Notes under the pieces: generated by a model
Databases searched by the model: none
Told to the model about the DNA's origin: nothing
The model's input: the letters and a program-made list of their open reading frames with translations, nothing else
Shown: positions 51,358 to 60,212 of the stretch, in pieces
Layout: every line of letters starts with the position of its first letter
Numbering within the stretch: the first letter of the stretch is position 1
Source of the DNA: Pseudoneobacillus sp052180215
GTDB taxonomy: Bacteria; Bacillota; Bacilli; Bacillales; Cytobacillaceae
DNA length: 64,000 nt
Assembly: GCF_052180215.1 (NCBI RefSeq)
Contig: NZ_CP197471.1
Location: 2,638,001 to 2,702,000, forward strand
Direction: 5' to 3'
Made by a program: the position numbers and the translations under genes

Positions 51358-52713
51358 TTATTTTTGTAAGTTTTCAGAGCCTTTTTTGCAGCTGCTGACA
51401 ATTACCTTTTCTAGAACATCAAAGCCTTCATTTAGCTGGTCATTGGTAATGACTAAAGGAGTTAGAATACGAATGATGTTTCCATATAGTCCTGCACTCA
51501 TGATTATTAAACCATTTTTATGGGCATTTTGAATAATTTCCTGCACAAGCTCTTTATTCGGCTCATTTGTCTCTTTATCTTTCACAAATTCGATGGCGCA
51601 CATCGCTCCAAGGTTTCGTACCTCAGCTATTTGTTCTATTTGAGATTGAAGCGGTTTAAAACGCTCATGAAATGCCTGCCCAATTTGTACAGCTCTTTCC
51701 AAAAGTCCATCTTCTTCAATGGTCCGAATGACTTCTAACGCTGCCACACATCCTAACGGGCTTCCGCCAAATGTTCCGCCTATTTCTCCCGTATTAGCTG
51801 AATCCATGATTTCAGCTCTACCTGAAACGGCACTTATTGGCAGGCCAGCACCAATGGACTTTGACATCGTCATTAAATCTGGAACTACGTCAAAATGCTC
51901 CATGGCAAACATTTTTCCTGTACGACCAAAGCCTGTTTGAACTTCGTCTGCTATAAAGAGAATACCATGTTTATCACAAAGGGCTTTAACTCCTTGAACA
52001 AATCGTTTAGAAGGGATCACGAAGCCACCTTCGCCCTGAACAGGCTCCATAATCACAGCTGCCACTTCCTCAGGTGGAACTTCACTTAAAAAGAACGTCT
52101 CAAATCTTTTTAAAAGCTGAGCATCTAATTGTTCTTCCGATAATCCTTCACTTCGTAAATAATATGGATACGGCCATTTATACGTATCCGGCACAAATGG
52201 ACCAAATTCAAATTTATATGGTTTTACTTTACTTGTCAGTGACATCGCCATATAGGTTCTTCCGTGAAAACCACGTTCAAAGGAAATAATCGCTTTTCGT
52301 CCTGTATATTTACGAGCAATTTTTACAGCATTTTCAACTGCTTCCGCCCCACTGCTTAAAAAGAAGGTTTTTTTTCGATGCGTTCCTGGAGTGATTTCAT
52401 TAATCTTTTCGGCTAATTGGATGTAGGGCTCATACATCATGACATGAAAGCAAGGGTGGAGATAGGCATCCACTTGCTTATGTAGGGCTTCTACAACCCT
52501 TGGCGGACAATGTCCAACATTTAAAGTGCCAATCGCTCCTGCAAAATCGATGAAGGTATTATCATCAACATCCGTTAATAATGCGCCATCCCCTTTAACC
52601 GCAAAGGTCCTAACCGTATTGAAGGGGCCAATCGGAATATTTAATTCTTTTCGTTTTAAAAGCTCTATCGCCTTTGGTCCAGGAATTGTCGTTTTGATTT
52701 TTATATTAGCCAT
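51358..52713 (-). CDS. gabT: 4-aminobutyrate aminotransferase
   Basis: This class III PLP aminotransferase (451 residues) has FLSSGAEAVENAVKIARKYTG (near 115), ADEVQTGFGRTG (near 240) and the PLP-lysine motif MTMSKSIGAGLPI (near 272), typical of GabT. It moves the amino group of 4-aminobutyrate to 2-oxoglutarate. The ATG at 52713 follows AGAGGAGAG; it lies 17 nt after yodQ, so it is in the yodTSRQ operon. B. subtilis does not have gabT at this place, so this is an added or retained module. Confidence 0.87.
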   Translation of the reverse strand: MANIKIKTTIPGPKAIELLKRKELNIPIGPFNTVRTFAVKGDGALLTDVDDNTFIDFAGAIGTLNVGHCPPRVVEALHKQVDAYLHPCFHVMMYEPYIQLAEKINEITPGTHRKKTFFLSSGAEAVENAVKIARKYTGRKAIISFERGFHGRTYMAMSLTSKVKPYKFEFGPFVPDTYKWPYPYYLRSEGLSEEQLDAQLLKRFETFFLSEVPPEEVAAVIMEPVQGEGGFVIPSKRFVQGVKALCDKHGILFIADEVQTGFGRTGKMFAMEHFDVVPDLMTMSKSIGAGLPISAVSGRAEIMDSANTGEIGGTFGGSPLGCVAALEVIRTIEEDGLLERAVQIGQAFHERFKPLQSQIEQIAEVRNLGAMCAIEFVKDKETNEPNKELVQEIIQNAHKNGLIIMSAGLYGNIIRILTPLVITNDQLNEGFDVLEKVIVSSCKKGSENLQK

Positions 52714-52730
52714 CTTTAATCTCTCCTCTC

Positions 52731-53996
52731 TTATTCCACTACTCCACACCAGTCCATAATCGTATAGGCGATGATTTCTGCCGCTTCGTATAATTCTTCA
52801 AGCACAATATATTCGTTCGAGTCGTGAGCCACCTCTGTTACCCCCGGTCCAAATACGACTACTGGTGTATGACCGATATTCGATAATATTCCACCATCCG
52901 TTCCCCATGGTGAAGCTTCAATGACTGGTACTTGCTTTTTTACCTCCTGAAAACTTTGCGACAAGCTCTCCATTAATGGATGATTATTTTCTACGCTCCC
53001 TGGCAACCATCTACCACCAAACCATTCAATCGTAAGAGGATTTTCCTCCAACCACTTATCCTTTTTACCTATCGCTTCTAAACAGTTTTTCATTTCTTTT
53101 TGAGCATTCTCCATGGTTTCATCAGGAGCTACACCCATTCTCCCCTCAATAATGGCTACATCTGGAACAGAGGAAGGCCATTCCCCACTTTGAATTTTGC
53201 CAATATTGATCGGAATGGGAATCGGAATAGATTCATATAAAGGATCATTGATCCGAGCATTTCTTTCCTTTTCCAATTGCTGTAGTTCTTGAATAACCAT
53301 CATTGATTTCTCAATGGCACTGATTCCCTCGTATCTCGTACCACCATGTGCGGCCTTACCCTTCACTGTAATACGGAACCACATCGAGCCTTGTTGTTTT
53401 GGAAAAAACTTCATATTCGTCGGCTCTGGAATAATCGCACCATCCGCTTGATATCCCCTTAATACGGCAGCAAGCGTGCCAGCTCCTCCACTTTCCTCTT
53501 CTATAACACTTTGAAAAATGACATCTCCTTTTAAGCGAATCTCATTTTTTATAATCGATTCCATGGCTAATAAAAGAGCTACATTTCCACCCTTCATATC
53601 CGTTGAACCACGCCCGTATAATTTACCTCCTTGAATAAGACCGCTAAATGGGTCATCCCTCCAAGTCTGTTGGTCTCCGGCTGGAACGACATCAATATGA
53701 CCATTTAAAATTAGTGATTTCCCACCACCTGTACCTTTTAAAACGGCAACAACATTTGGGTTGCCCTTAAAATCCTTTCGGTCTGAACAAAAAGCTGGGT
53801 GTTGAAATAAGGTTGTTTGGCCAATTTCCCAAATATCGAGATCTAACCCGAGCTGACGACATTTTTCAATCACAATGGCTTGGGCAATGCTTTCTTTTCC
53901 TCTTGTACTATCCTCTTGGACCAATTTTTGCAGCAACCTCGCACCACGTGCACGATTGTTTTTTAGCCATTCCTTCACTAATGTCTTTTCTTCCAT
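52731..53996 (-). CDS. yodQ: M20-family deacylase YodQ
   Basis: The ArgE/DapE-type metallo-amidohydrolase (421 residues) has zinc motifs GHIDVVP (near 103), GRGSTDMKGG (near 133) and the catalytic pair in VIEEESGGAG (near 166), with a dimerisation domain between. In the proposed route it would remove the acetyl group from 4-acetamidobutyrate, or an earlier intermediate. GGAGTGATG precedes the ATG. It lies 37 nt after yodR. Confidence 0.88.
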   Translation of the reverse strand: MEEKTLVKEWLKNNRARGARLLQKLVQEDSTRGKESIAQAIVIEKCRQLGLDLDIWEIGQTTLFQHPAFCSDRKDFKGNPNVVAVLKGTGGGKSLILNGHIDVVPAGDQQTWRDDPFSGLIQGGKLYGRGSTDMKGGNVALLLAMESIIKNEIRLKGDVIFQSVIEEESGGAGTLAAVLRGYQADGAIIPEPTNMKFFPKQQGSMWFRITVKGKAAHGGTRYEGISAIEKSMMVIQELQQLEKERNARINDPLYESIPIPIPINIGKIQSGEWPSSVPDVAIIEGRMGVAPDETMENAQKEMKNCLEAIGKKDKWLEENPLTIEWFGGRWLPGSVENNHPLMESLSQSFQEVKKQVPVIEASPWGTDGGILSNIGHTPVVVFGPGVTEVAHDSNEYIVLEELYEAAEIIAYTIMDWCGVVE

Positions 53997-54033
53997 GATG
54001 TTTCATCACTCCTTTAATAGAGTTCTAATTTTT

Positions 54034-54699
54034 CTAGTACTCTATCTGTCTAATGGAATCAGCGACACGAAATTCACATGCAGTATGCTTCTTCATATCA
54101 TCAAGGGTATAGGGTAAAAAGAGCTCACATAGTTCTAAACCATTATGATTAACTTGAAAGACCCCCATTTCCGTAATAATCATGTCAACACAATTTGCAG
54201 AGGTTAACGGAAGGGTACATGTTGAAACGATTTTGGATTGCCCATTTTTATCAAGCTGATTCATTAAGACAATAACCTTTTTTGCCTTTTGAGCTAGCTC
54301 CATCGCTCCTCCCATTCCAGGAACTTTTTTACCAGGTACAATCCAATTGGCAAGATCTCCATATTCACTTACTTGAAGAGCTCCCAGTATCGTAAGATCA
54401 ATCCTGCCACGACGAATCATGCCAAAAGCGACCGCACTATCACAATAAGAAGCACCTGGACGAATCGTAACCGGAAATCCCCCCGCGTTACACAAATTTT
54501 CATCTTCTTCCCCTTGTTTAGGACTTTGCCCCATACCGACAATGCCATTTTCGGCATGAAACATCACATTTAAATTCTCTGGTAGATGATTAGGTACTAA
54601 TGAGGGAATACCAATTCCTAGATTCACAACCATTCCATTTTGAATTTCCTCGGCTGCTCTTTTCGCCATACGATTTCGTGTATCTATTCCCATGCCCAT
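54034..54699 (-). CDS. yodR: 3-oxoacid CoA-transferase, subunit B (YodR)
   Basis: The beta-type subunit (221 residues) has NLGIGIPSLVPNHLP near residue 28 and AENGIVGMG near 50, where the second glutamate position carries the acyl-enzyme residue of family I CoA transferases. The start at 54699 is preferred because GGGGTGA lies 7 nt upstream. Its first codons overlap the end of yodS, suggesting translational coupling of the two subunits. Confidence 0.9.
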   Translation of the reverse strand: MGMGIDTRNRMAKRAAEEIQNGMVVNLGIGIPSLVPNHLPENLNVMFHAENGIVGMGQSPKQGEEDENLCNAGGFPVTIRPGASYCDSAVAFGMIRRGRIDLTILGALQVSEYGDLANWIVPGKKVPGMGGAMELAQKAKKVIVLMNQLDKNGQSKIVSTCTLPLTSANCVDMIITEMGVFQVNHNGLELCELFLPYTLDDMKKHTACEFRVADSIRQIEY

Positions 54700-55376
54700 T
54701 TCCAATTCACCCCTTTCGAAGGAATGACATAATCAACGAATACTCCTGGAGTCATAATTTCATCTGGATTTAAACTGCCAAGGGGGACTATTTCTTCTAC
54801 TTCAGCAATCGTAATGTTCCCCGCCATAGCCACAAGTGGGTTCGTATTCCGAGCACTTTTGTCATAAATTAAATTACCGTATGGATCAGCTTTTTGAGCA
54901 TAAACAATCGAAACCTCTGCTGTTAGAGCCGTTTCGATTAAATATTCTTTTCCGTTTAATAAAAAACGCGGTTTATTCGCTGAAACCATTTCATTGTCCA
55001 TCCCTATATCCGCTAAGATAGCACCTAGTCCAACGCCACCAGCCCGGATTCGTTCGGCTAAAATGCCTTGAGGTGAAAATTCCACCTCCATCTTCCCCTC
55101 TGTCATTAAGCTTCCAGCAATAGGGTTGGACCCAATATGAGAAGCAATCACCTTTTTAGCTCGACCTAAGCTGACAATTTTCCCAATTCCAATATGAGGG
55201 AATCCTGTATCATTTCCGATTAACACCAAATCCTTTACATCTCTTTCAATAATGCCGTCTATTAATGTTGGTGGTGACCCTACCCCACCAAATCCCCCAA
55301 ACATTAAGGTCATTCCATCATGAAAGAAGGATAAGACATTTTCTAAGGTCGTTAGTTTTCCAAACAAATTTTCCAT
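54684..55376 (-). CDS. yodS: 3-oxoacid CoA-transferase, subunit A (YodS)
   Basis: This alpha-type subunit of 230 residues has MFGGFGGVGSPPTLIDGI near residue 22, the glycine-rich CoA loop, and YLIETALTAEVSIVYAQKAD later. Together with YodR it moves CoA from an acyl-CoA donor to a 3-oxo acid. The ATG overlaps the yodT stop by one base (TAATG). Confidence 0.9.
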   Translation of the reverse strand: MENLFGKLTTLENVLSFFHDGMTLMFGGFGGVGSPPTLIDGIIERDVKDLVLIGNDTGFPHIGIGKIVSLGRAKKVIASHIGSNPIAGSLMTEGKMEVEFSPQGILAERIRAGGVGLGAILADIGMDNEMVSANKPRFLLNGKEYLIETALTAEVSIVYAQKADPYGNLIYDKSARNTNPLVAMAGNITIAEVEEIVPLGSLNPDEIMTPGVFVDYVIPSKGVNWKWAWE

Positions 55377-56731
55377 TACACTACCTCACCTTGATTACTG
55401 GGATAAAGGGCTGCAAAATCTTGAAACGTTTTTTTCAACAGTCGTGTTAACTCTTCTAATTCTCTCTTTGTAATGGTCAATGGCGGTGAAATGATGATGG
55501 CATCGCCATTAACCCCATCAATCCCAGCACCTGCTGGATATATTAACAATCCATTGTTTTGGGCTAATTCAATCATCTTTTGAGTGGCAAGCATTTTTCG
55601 TGGGAACGGTGTTTTCAGTTCTCGATTCTGAACTAACTCTATTCCGATGAGGAGCCCCTTTCCACGAATATCTCCAATCATTTCGAATTCGTTTTTTAAC
55701 TTTTCAAGATGATTTCTTAAATAACAACTCTTTGATTCTACTTCGTCTATAATTCCGTTCTTTTCGATATATTCTAAGACCGCTAAAGATACAGCACAGG
55801 ATTGTGGATTGGCGCTTAATGTATGTCCGCTCATCACACTCTTTGATCCGCTTAAAATAGGTTCCATCACATGGTCACTGACCAAAGCAGCTGCAATTGG
55901 AGCATATCCTGCGCCCATTCCTTTTCCAAGGGCTACAATATCTGGAGTAATCCCCCAATGCTCACTTGCTAAAATCTTTCCTGTTCGACCAAATCCCGTC
56001 ATGACTTCATCTGCAATAAAAAGAATTTCATTCCGTTCACATATTTCTTTTATCTTTTTAAAATAATCTTTTGGCGGGGTAATTGCTCCTCCTGCAGCAC
56101 CAATGACTGGTTCTGCTATAAAAGCTGCTATTTGATTAGCGCCAATTCTTTTAATCACCGTCTCTAATTCCTCTGCACATAAATGCCCACACCCAGGAGC
56201 CTCTAAGTGGTAAGGACAACGATAACAATAAGGAGGATGAATAACCGGAAAATCCTGTAAAAGAGGGACAAACCGTGCCCTTCTACCTGTATGCCCGGAC
56301 AAGGAAAGTGCCCCTAATGTAATTCCGTGGTAGCTTACCCATCTTGAAAGCACCTTCGTTTTGGTTGTTATCCCTTTTTCTTGCCAATGCTGGATAGCAA
56401 TTTTCATCGCTGTTTCTGTCGCTTCCGATCCGCTGTTGACGAAAAAGCTCCAGTTTAAGTCACCGTTTGTTAGTTCAGCAATTTTACTAGCTAACTTTTC
56501 TGCCGCTTCACTCGTAAACTGTGACCGATACACGAAGGAAACCTTCTTTGCTTGTTCATGCATGGCATCAATAATTTCTTCCACCCCATGCCCAATATTC
56601 GCTGTAACAGCCCCTGATGATGCATCTAAGTATTTTTTTCCTTCCTTGTCGTACAGATAGACCCCTTTTCCGTAATCGATGACTGGATAATTCGTATCTA
56701 GCATTGGTTTTATTAAATAAGACTGTTCCAC
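55376..56731 (-). CDS. yodT: class III aminotransferase YodT
   Basis: The protein of 451 residues has FVNSGSEATETAMKIAIQHW (near 97), ADEVMTGFGRTGK (near 240) and PLP-lysine motif VALGKGMGAGYAPI (near 267). It also has a cysteine-rich insert, HPPYCYRCPYHLEAPGCGHLC (near 170-190), as in YodT-type enzymes. In the proposed pathway it transaminates the 3-amino group of N6-acetyl-beta-lysine. The start is GTG after GGGGG. It opens a six-gene operon behind a sigma-E-like promoter. Confidence 0.88.
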   Translation of the reverse strand: MEQSYLIKPMLDTNYPVIDYGKGVYLYDKEGKKYLDASSGAVTANIGHGVEEIIDAMHEQAKKVSFVYRSQFTSEAAEKLASKIAELTNGDLNWSFFVNSGSEATETAMKIAIQHWQEKGITTKTKVLSRWVSYHGITLGALSLSGHTGRRARFVPLLQDFPVIHPPYCYRCPYHLEAPGCGHLCAEELETVIKRIGANQIAAFIAEPVIGAAGGAITPPKDYFKKIKEICERNEILFIADEVMTGFGRTGKILASEHWGITPDIVALGKGMGAGYAPIAAALVSDHVMEPILSGSKSVMSGHTLSANPQSCAVSLAVLEYIEKNGIIDEVESKSCYLRNHLEKLKNEFEMIGDIRGKGLLIGIELVQNRELKTPFPRKMLATQKMIELAQNNGLLIYPAGAGIDGVNGDAIIISPPLTITKRELEELTRLLKKTFQDFAALYPSNQGEVV

Positions 56732-56772
56732 TGTCTAACCCCCATCTCAACAATGAATGGACAATATATTAA

Positions 56773-56798
56773 ATTGTATGAGTAAGAATGCAAAATCT
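56773..56798 (-). promoter_or_regulatory. candidate sigma-E (mother-cell) promoter of the yodT operon
   Basis: On the minus strand CATACAAT (56780-56773) is a perfect sigma-E -10 type, with AGATT 13 bp upstream as a fair -35, about 40 bp before the yodT start. The homologous B. subtilis operon is sigma-E dependent, which supports the call. Confidence 0.6.
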
Positions 56799-56820
56799 TT
56801 CTTGAATGAAAAAAGTTAAC

Positions 56821-56866
56821 AAAAAAAGGTCTGGCAAAAAGATATACTTTTATGCCTGACCTTTTT
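56821..56866. terminator. terminator of the pyruvate-kinase-like gene
   Basis: AAAGGTC-GGCA pairs with TGCC-GACCTTT, flanked by A and T runs. Confidence 0.8.
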
Positions 56867-58370
56867 AAAATTCAATTTGGGAAATTTCACTTTTTCCCCG
56901 AAACTTATCATCGAGCTTTTGTTTGGACAATAATAGCTGCTTCAACAAACTGACCGTTTCAACGATAAATGGACCCTTATTTAACATGATACAATTTGCC
57001 CGGAACCCCATATAGGCATCTGTTAATTCAGGTCTTGATGGCAGGCCTTTTTTGGCCATTTTTTCAAGAACACCAGTCGCCCAAATAACCGGAATGTGGG
57101 CAGCTTCACAGATACTTAAAATATTTTCCTGTATGGGTGTTAAATCCTTAAATCCGACTTCAACAGCTAAATCTCCCCGAGCAATCATGATTCCGAATGA
57201 TTCAAACTGCAGCCCTTCCAAAATAATCTTTGAAAGATGACGAATAGAATCTTTCGTTTCAATCTTAGCCACTACTCCAATTCGTTTTGTTGTTAACTTA
57301 TCCAGTATCACCCTCAATCTCCTCATATCACGTGGATGATTAACAAACGAAGCACCAATTATATCAGCTAGTTGACAAATATCTGGTAAAACCTTAATAT
57401 CCTCTTCTGTTATGGCAGCTACATTCCAATACACCAAGGAATCAGGTAAATTTATTCCTTTTCCTACTTTTATTTTGGATGTGCCCGACTGGATAAATAG
57501 TATGATAACGTCAATAAACTCATTTGTTATATGACAAACCCTTCCAGATATTTTGCCATCATCAAAAAAAATAGGATCGTTTATACGGGCATTTAATAAT
57601 GCTTTAGGAGAGGTAATGAATATAGTTGGAGGATCTATTTTCAACGATGAATAGGAATCTTTGTCGTCATGTTTATAGATTCGTAGGGTGCTTCCCTTTT
57701 TCACCTTAATAGAAGAAGTCAAATCAGATGAATCGTTCGATTTTGTGGATGAGATAATCTTGTCAATTCGTATTTTGGGACCAGCTATATCCATATAAAT
57801 TTTGGTTGGAGTCGGATGGTTTATTTTCAATTCAGCCAGGCGAATTTGTTCGACCATTTGATTCCAAATTTCTGGTGAACCATGGGCACAGTTGATTCGA
57901 GCAACTGTCATGCCAGCCAAAATAAGTTGTTCAAAGATTTCTGGTGTTAATAACATGGATGTATCAAGTGTTACCATAATGGAAGGCAATTCTTTCCCAA
58001 ATAGCTCTTCAGATCTTCGTTGAATCATTTCAGAAGCAGAAACAGGGTTAATTATGTTTAATTTGGTGCTCTCTTCGATTGGAGCATTAAGATTGTAGAG
58101 CATTTTTTTTATAGAAAATAAAATATGGGGGTGAATATCTTTAATCGAGGACAACCCTTCTAACTTAAGGTCTTCAACTATTTCAGTAGTATTTAATTTT
58201 TTTAGTTCTAAAAATGAAAGCAAATTTATCATACTCTCATACGTTTCAGTTGTCCCCAAATCATTTAGGTATTTGGCATTTATCTTATCCGTCATTTCTT
58301 GATATATAGAAAAAAGGCGTTCTTTTAATTTTATTCGAGTCTCATTTGAAAAATCATTAATGCTTGTCAT
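56865..58370 (-). CDS. pyruvate-kinase-like protein with N-terminal extension
   Basis: The 501-residue protein has a 125-residue helical N-terminal region with no recognised motif, then a pyruvate kinase barrel from about 129: IMVTLDTS, GMTVARINCAHG, YMDIAGPKIRI, VVAKIET and IMIARGDLAVEVG. The usual MLSGETA segment reads MLNKGPF here, and the C-terminal regulatory domain of ordinary pyruvate kinase is absent. It is not the housekeeping enzyme; activity on phosphoenolpyruvate is uncertain. The ATG at 58370 follows GGGGTGTC. Confidence 0.78.
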   Translation of the reverse strand: MTSINDFSNETRIKLKERLFSIYQEMTDKINAKYLNDLGTTETYESMINLLSFLELKKLNTTEIVEDLKLEGLSSIKDIHPHILFSIKKMLYNLNAPIEESTKLNIINPVSASEMIQRRSEELFGKELPSIMVTLDTSMLLTPEIFEQLILAGMTVARINCAHGSPEIWNQMVEQIRLAELKINHPTPTKIYMDIAGPKIRIDKIISSTKSNDSSDLTSSIKVKKGSTLRIYKHDDKDSYSSLKIDPPTIFITSPKALLNARINDPIFFDDGKISGRVCHITNEFIDVIILFIQSGTSKIKVGKGINLPDSLVYWNVAAITEEDIKVLPDICQLADIIGASFVNHPRDMRRLRVILDKLTTKRIGVVAKIETKDSIRHLSKIILEGLQFESFGIMIARGDLAVEVGFKDLTPIQENILSICEAAHIPVIWATGVLEKMAKKGLPSRPELTDAYMGFRANCIMLNKGPFIVETVSLLKQLLLSKQKLDDKFRGKSEISQIEF

Positions 58371-58446
58371 ATGAAGACACCCCATCTACGTTAACCTAGA
58401 AGTTATTTTATGAAATAGGTGGAATTATGTGCCCTTTGTTTAAATA

Positions 58447-58475
58447 CAAAAAGAGCCAACGTTTAAGCTGGCTCT
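58447..58475 (-). terminator. terminator of the FAD-dependent oxidoreductase gene
   Basis: AGAGCCA pairs with TGGCTCT, with a T run on the minus strand. Confidence 0.85.
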
Positions 58476-58488
58476 ATCTTGAATTCTA

Positions 58489-59961
58489 TTAATTATAAAC
58501 AACTTCTTTCGGAACAACTGTTGTTGCCCCTTTTTGTACGATATCTCTTGCAATCCAAACTCCACAGGCACCAGCTTGGGCAAGACCTCTCGTAATTCCA
58601 GCTCCATCCCCGCCCACATACAAACCTGCTATTTCAGACTCAAAACGATCATTTATAATAGGTCGGGCTGAATAAAATTTAGCTTCTATCCCGTAAAATA
58701 AAGTATGCTCTGAAGCCAAACCTGGACTAACATGATTTAGTGCCTCTGTCATTTCAATTAAACTCTTCATTGTATTATAAGGGAGAACTAATCCTAGATC
58801 ACCAGGAACGGCTTCCTTCAAAGTAGGTTCAATAAACCCTTCCTTTATACGATTAGCCGTAGATCTTCTACCTTTTAGGATATCTCCATATTTTTGAACA
58901 ATTAGTCCACCATTCGATAAACTATTGGCTAATCTTGAAATTTCATGTGCGTATTCATTCGGGCGATCGAACGGATCAGAGAATGTGTGCGATACAAGTA
59001 AAGCAAAGTTTGTATTAGGGCTACCTAATTTAGGGTCCTTATACGCATGACCGTTTGCTAACATAATGCCAGAATGGTTTTCGACAACGACATGACCGGA
59101 AGGATTACTACAGAAGGTTCTAACACGGGTTCCCACCGATGTATTAAACACGAACTTTCCTTCATAAAGATGTTCATTTATTTCCTGCATGACTACATTA
59201 GAGGTTTCAACTCGAACACCAATATCCACTTGATTATTTTTCAAGCGCAATCGACGAGACCTAAACAAATCACTTAGCCATTTTGAACCATCACGACCTG
59301 GTGCAATGACAACCTTTTCAGCTAGTACTTTTTCATCATTTTTTAATAAAATTCCTCTAACTTGATGTTGACCAACGTTTGTTTTTTCCGTAATGATGTC
59401 TTCTACTTCTGCTTTAAATACCATATCAACTTTATCTTTTAAATATTCGAAAATACTCTGTAAAATTTGTAAATTTTGTTCTGTACCTAAGTGTCTGACT
59501 TGGGCACGTAGTAATTTTAATCCTGCAGCATATCCTCGTCTTTCAATATCCTTAACTTGTTCCGTTAATGGATCGGTAATACTTTCCGTAGCACCGTGTT
59601 GTAAATTAATGTGATCTACATATTTTATTAAATCAATTACTTGAGAGTTTGATAAATAATCAGTCATCCAGCCGCCAAACTCACTGGTTATATTAAATTT
59701 CCCATCAGAGTAAGCCCCTGCACCACCAAAACCATTCGTAATGGAGCATGCCGGTAAGCACCCTGCATATTCTTTTCTTCCTGCAGCAGGAGGACATTTT
59801 TCAATTTTCTTTTGTAAAATAGGGCAATTTCGTTTATATATGTCATGGCCTTTATCAATTAGTAAAACCTTTGCTTGCGGCATTTTTAATGTTAATTCAT
59901 AACAAGCAAAAATTCCTGCAGGACCTGCACCCACTACAATGACATCATAATTTGTTTTCAT
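58489..59961 (-). CDS. FAD-dependent oxidoreductase (COG2509 type)
   Basis: This flavoprotein (490 residues) starts with the dinucleotide motif VIVVGAGPAGIFACYEL. It has a cysteine-containing insert (KRNCPILQKKIEKCPP, then GCLPACSITNGFGGAGAYSDGK) and a C-terminal GLYVGGDGAGITRGLAQAGA segment binding FAD. This layout is that of the uncharacterised FAD-dependent dehydrogenases of COG2509. It is a single gene divergent from the chemoreceptor gene. Confidence 0.82.
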   Translation of the reverse strand: MKTNYDVIVVGAGPAGIFACYELTLKMPQAKVLLIDKGHDIYKRNCPILQKKIEKCPPAAGRKEYAGCLPACSITNGFGGAGAYSDGKFNITSEFGGWMTDYLSNSQVIDLIKYVDHINLQHGATESITDPLTEQVKDIERRGYAAGLKLLRAQVRHLGTEQNLQILQSIFEYLKDKVDMVFKAEVEDIITEKTNVGQHQVRGILLKNDEKVLAEKVVIAPGRDGSKWLSDLFRSRRLRLKNNQVDIGVRVETSNVVMQEINEHLYEGKFVFNTSVGTRVRTFCSNPSGHVVVENHSGIMLANGHAYKDPKLGSPNTNFALLVSHTFSDPFDRPNEYAHEISRLANSLSNGGLIVQKYGDILKGRRSTANRIKEGFIEPTLKEAVPGDLGLVLPYNTMKSLIEMTEALNHVSPGLASEHTLFYGIEAKFYSARPIINDRFESEIAGLYVGGDGAGITRGLAQAGACGVWIARDIVQKGATTVVPKEVVYN

Positions 59962-60113
59962 TGAAACTTCCCCCTTGTACGCCTAATTGCTTAACCCAGT
60001 GGTAAATATATCAAATATTAAGGTTGGGGTCAAGTGAATTCCGAACATTATTATATATTAATAGATAATTGTTCGTAAAATATGTGATATCACTTTCTTT
60101 CTATTATGCTAAA

Positions 60114-60166
60114 TTTCGACATTTTTCAAGAATAATATTGTCGAAAGTTTGATTTAAAAGTATGAT
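60114..60166 (+). promoter_or_regulatory. chemoreceptor promoter with inverted Spo0A boxes
   Basis: TTTCGACA (60114-60121) and TGTCGAAA (60139-60146) are inverted, perfect matches to the Spo0A box core TGTCGAA. The second overlaps a likely -35 TTGTCG (60138-60143), with -10 TATGAT at 60161-60166 and a 17-bp spacer. Activation or repression by Spo0A-P is expected. Confidence 0.6.
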
Positions 60167-60212
60167 AGAATTAACAAATTTTAGATAAAAACTAGCTACA
60201 GGAGGCTAATCC

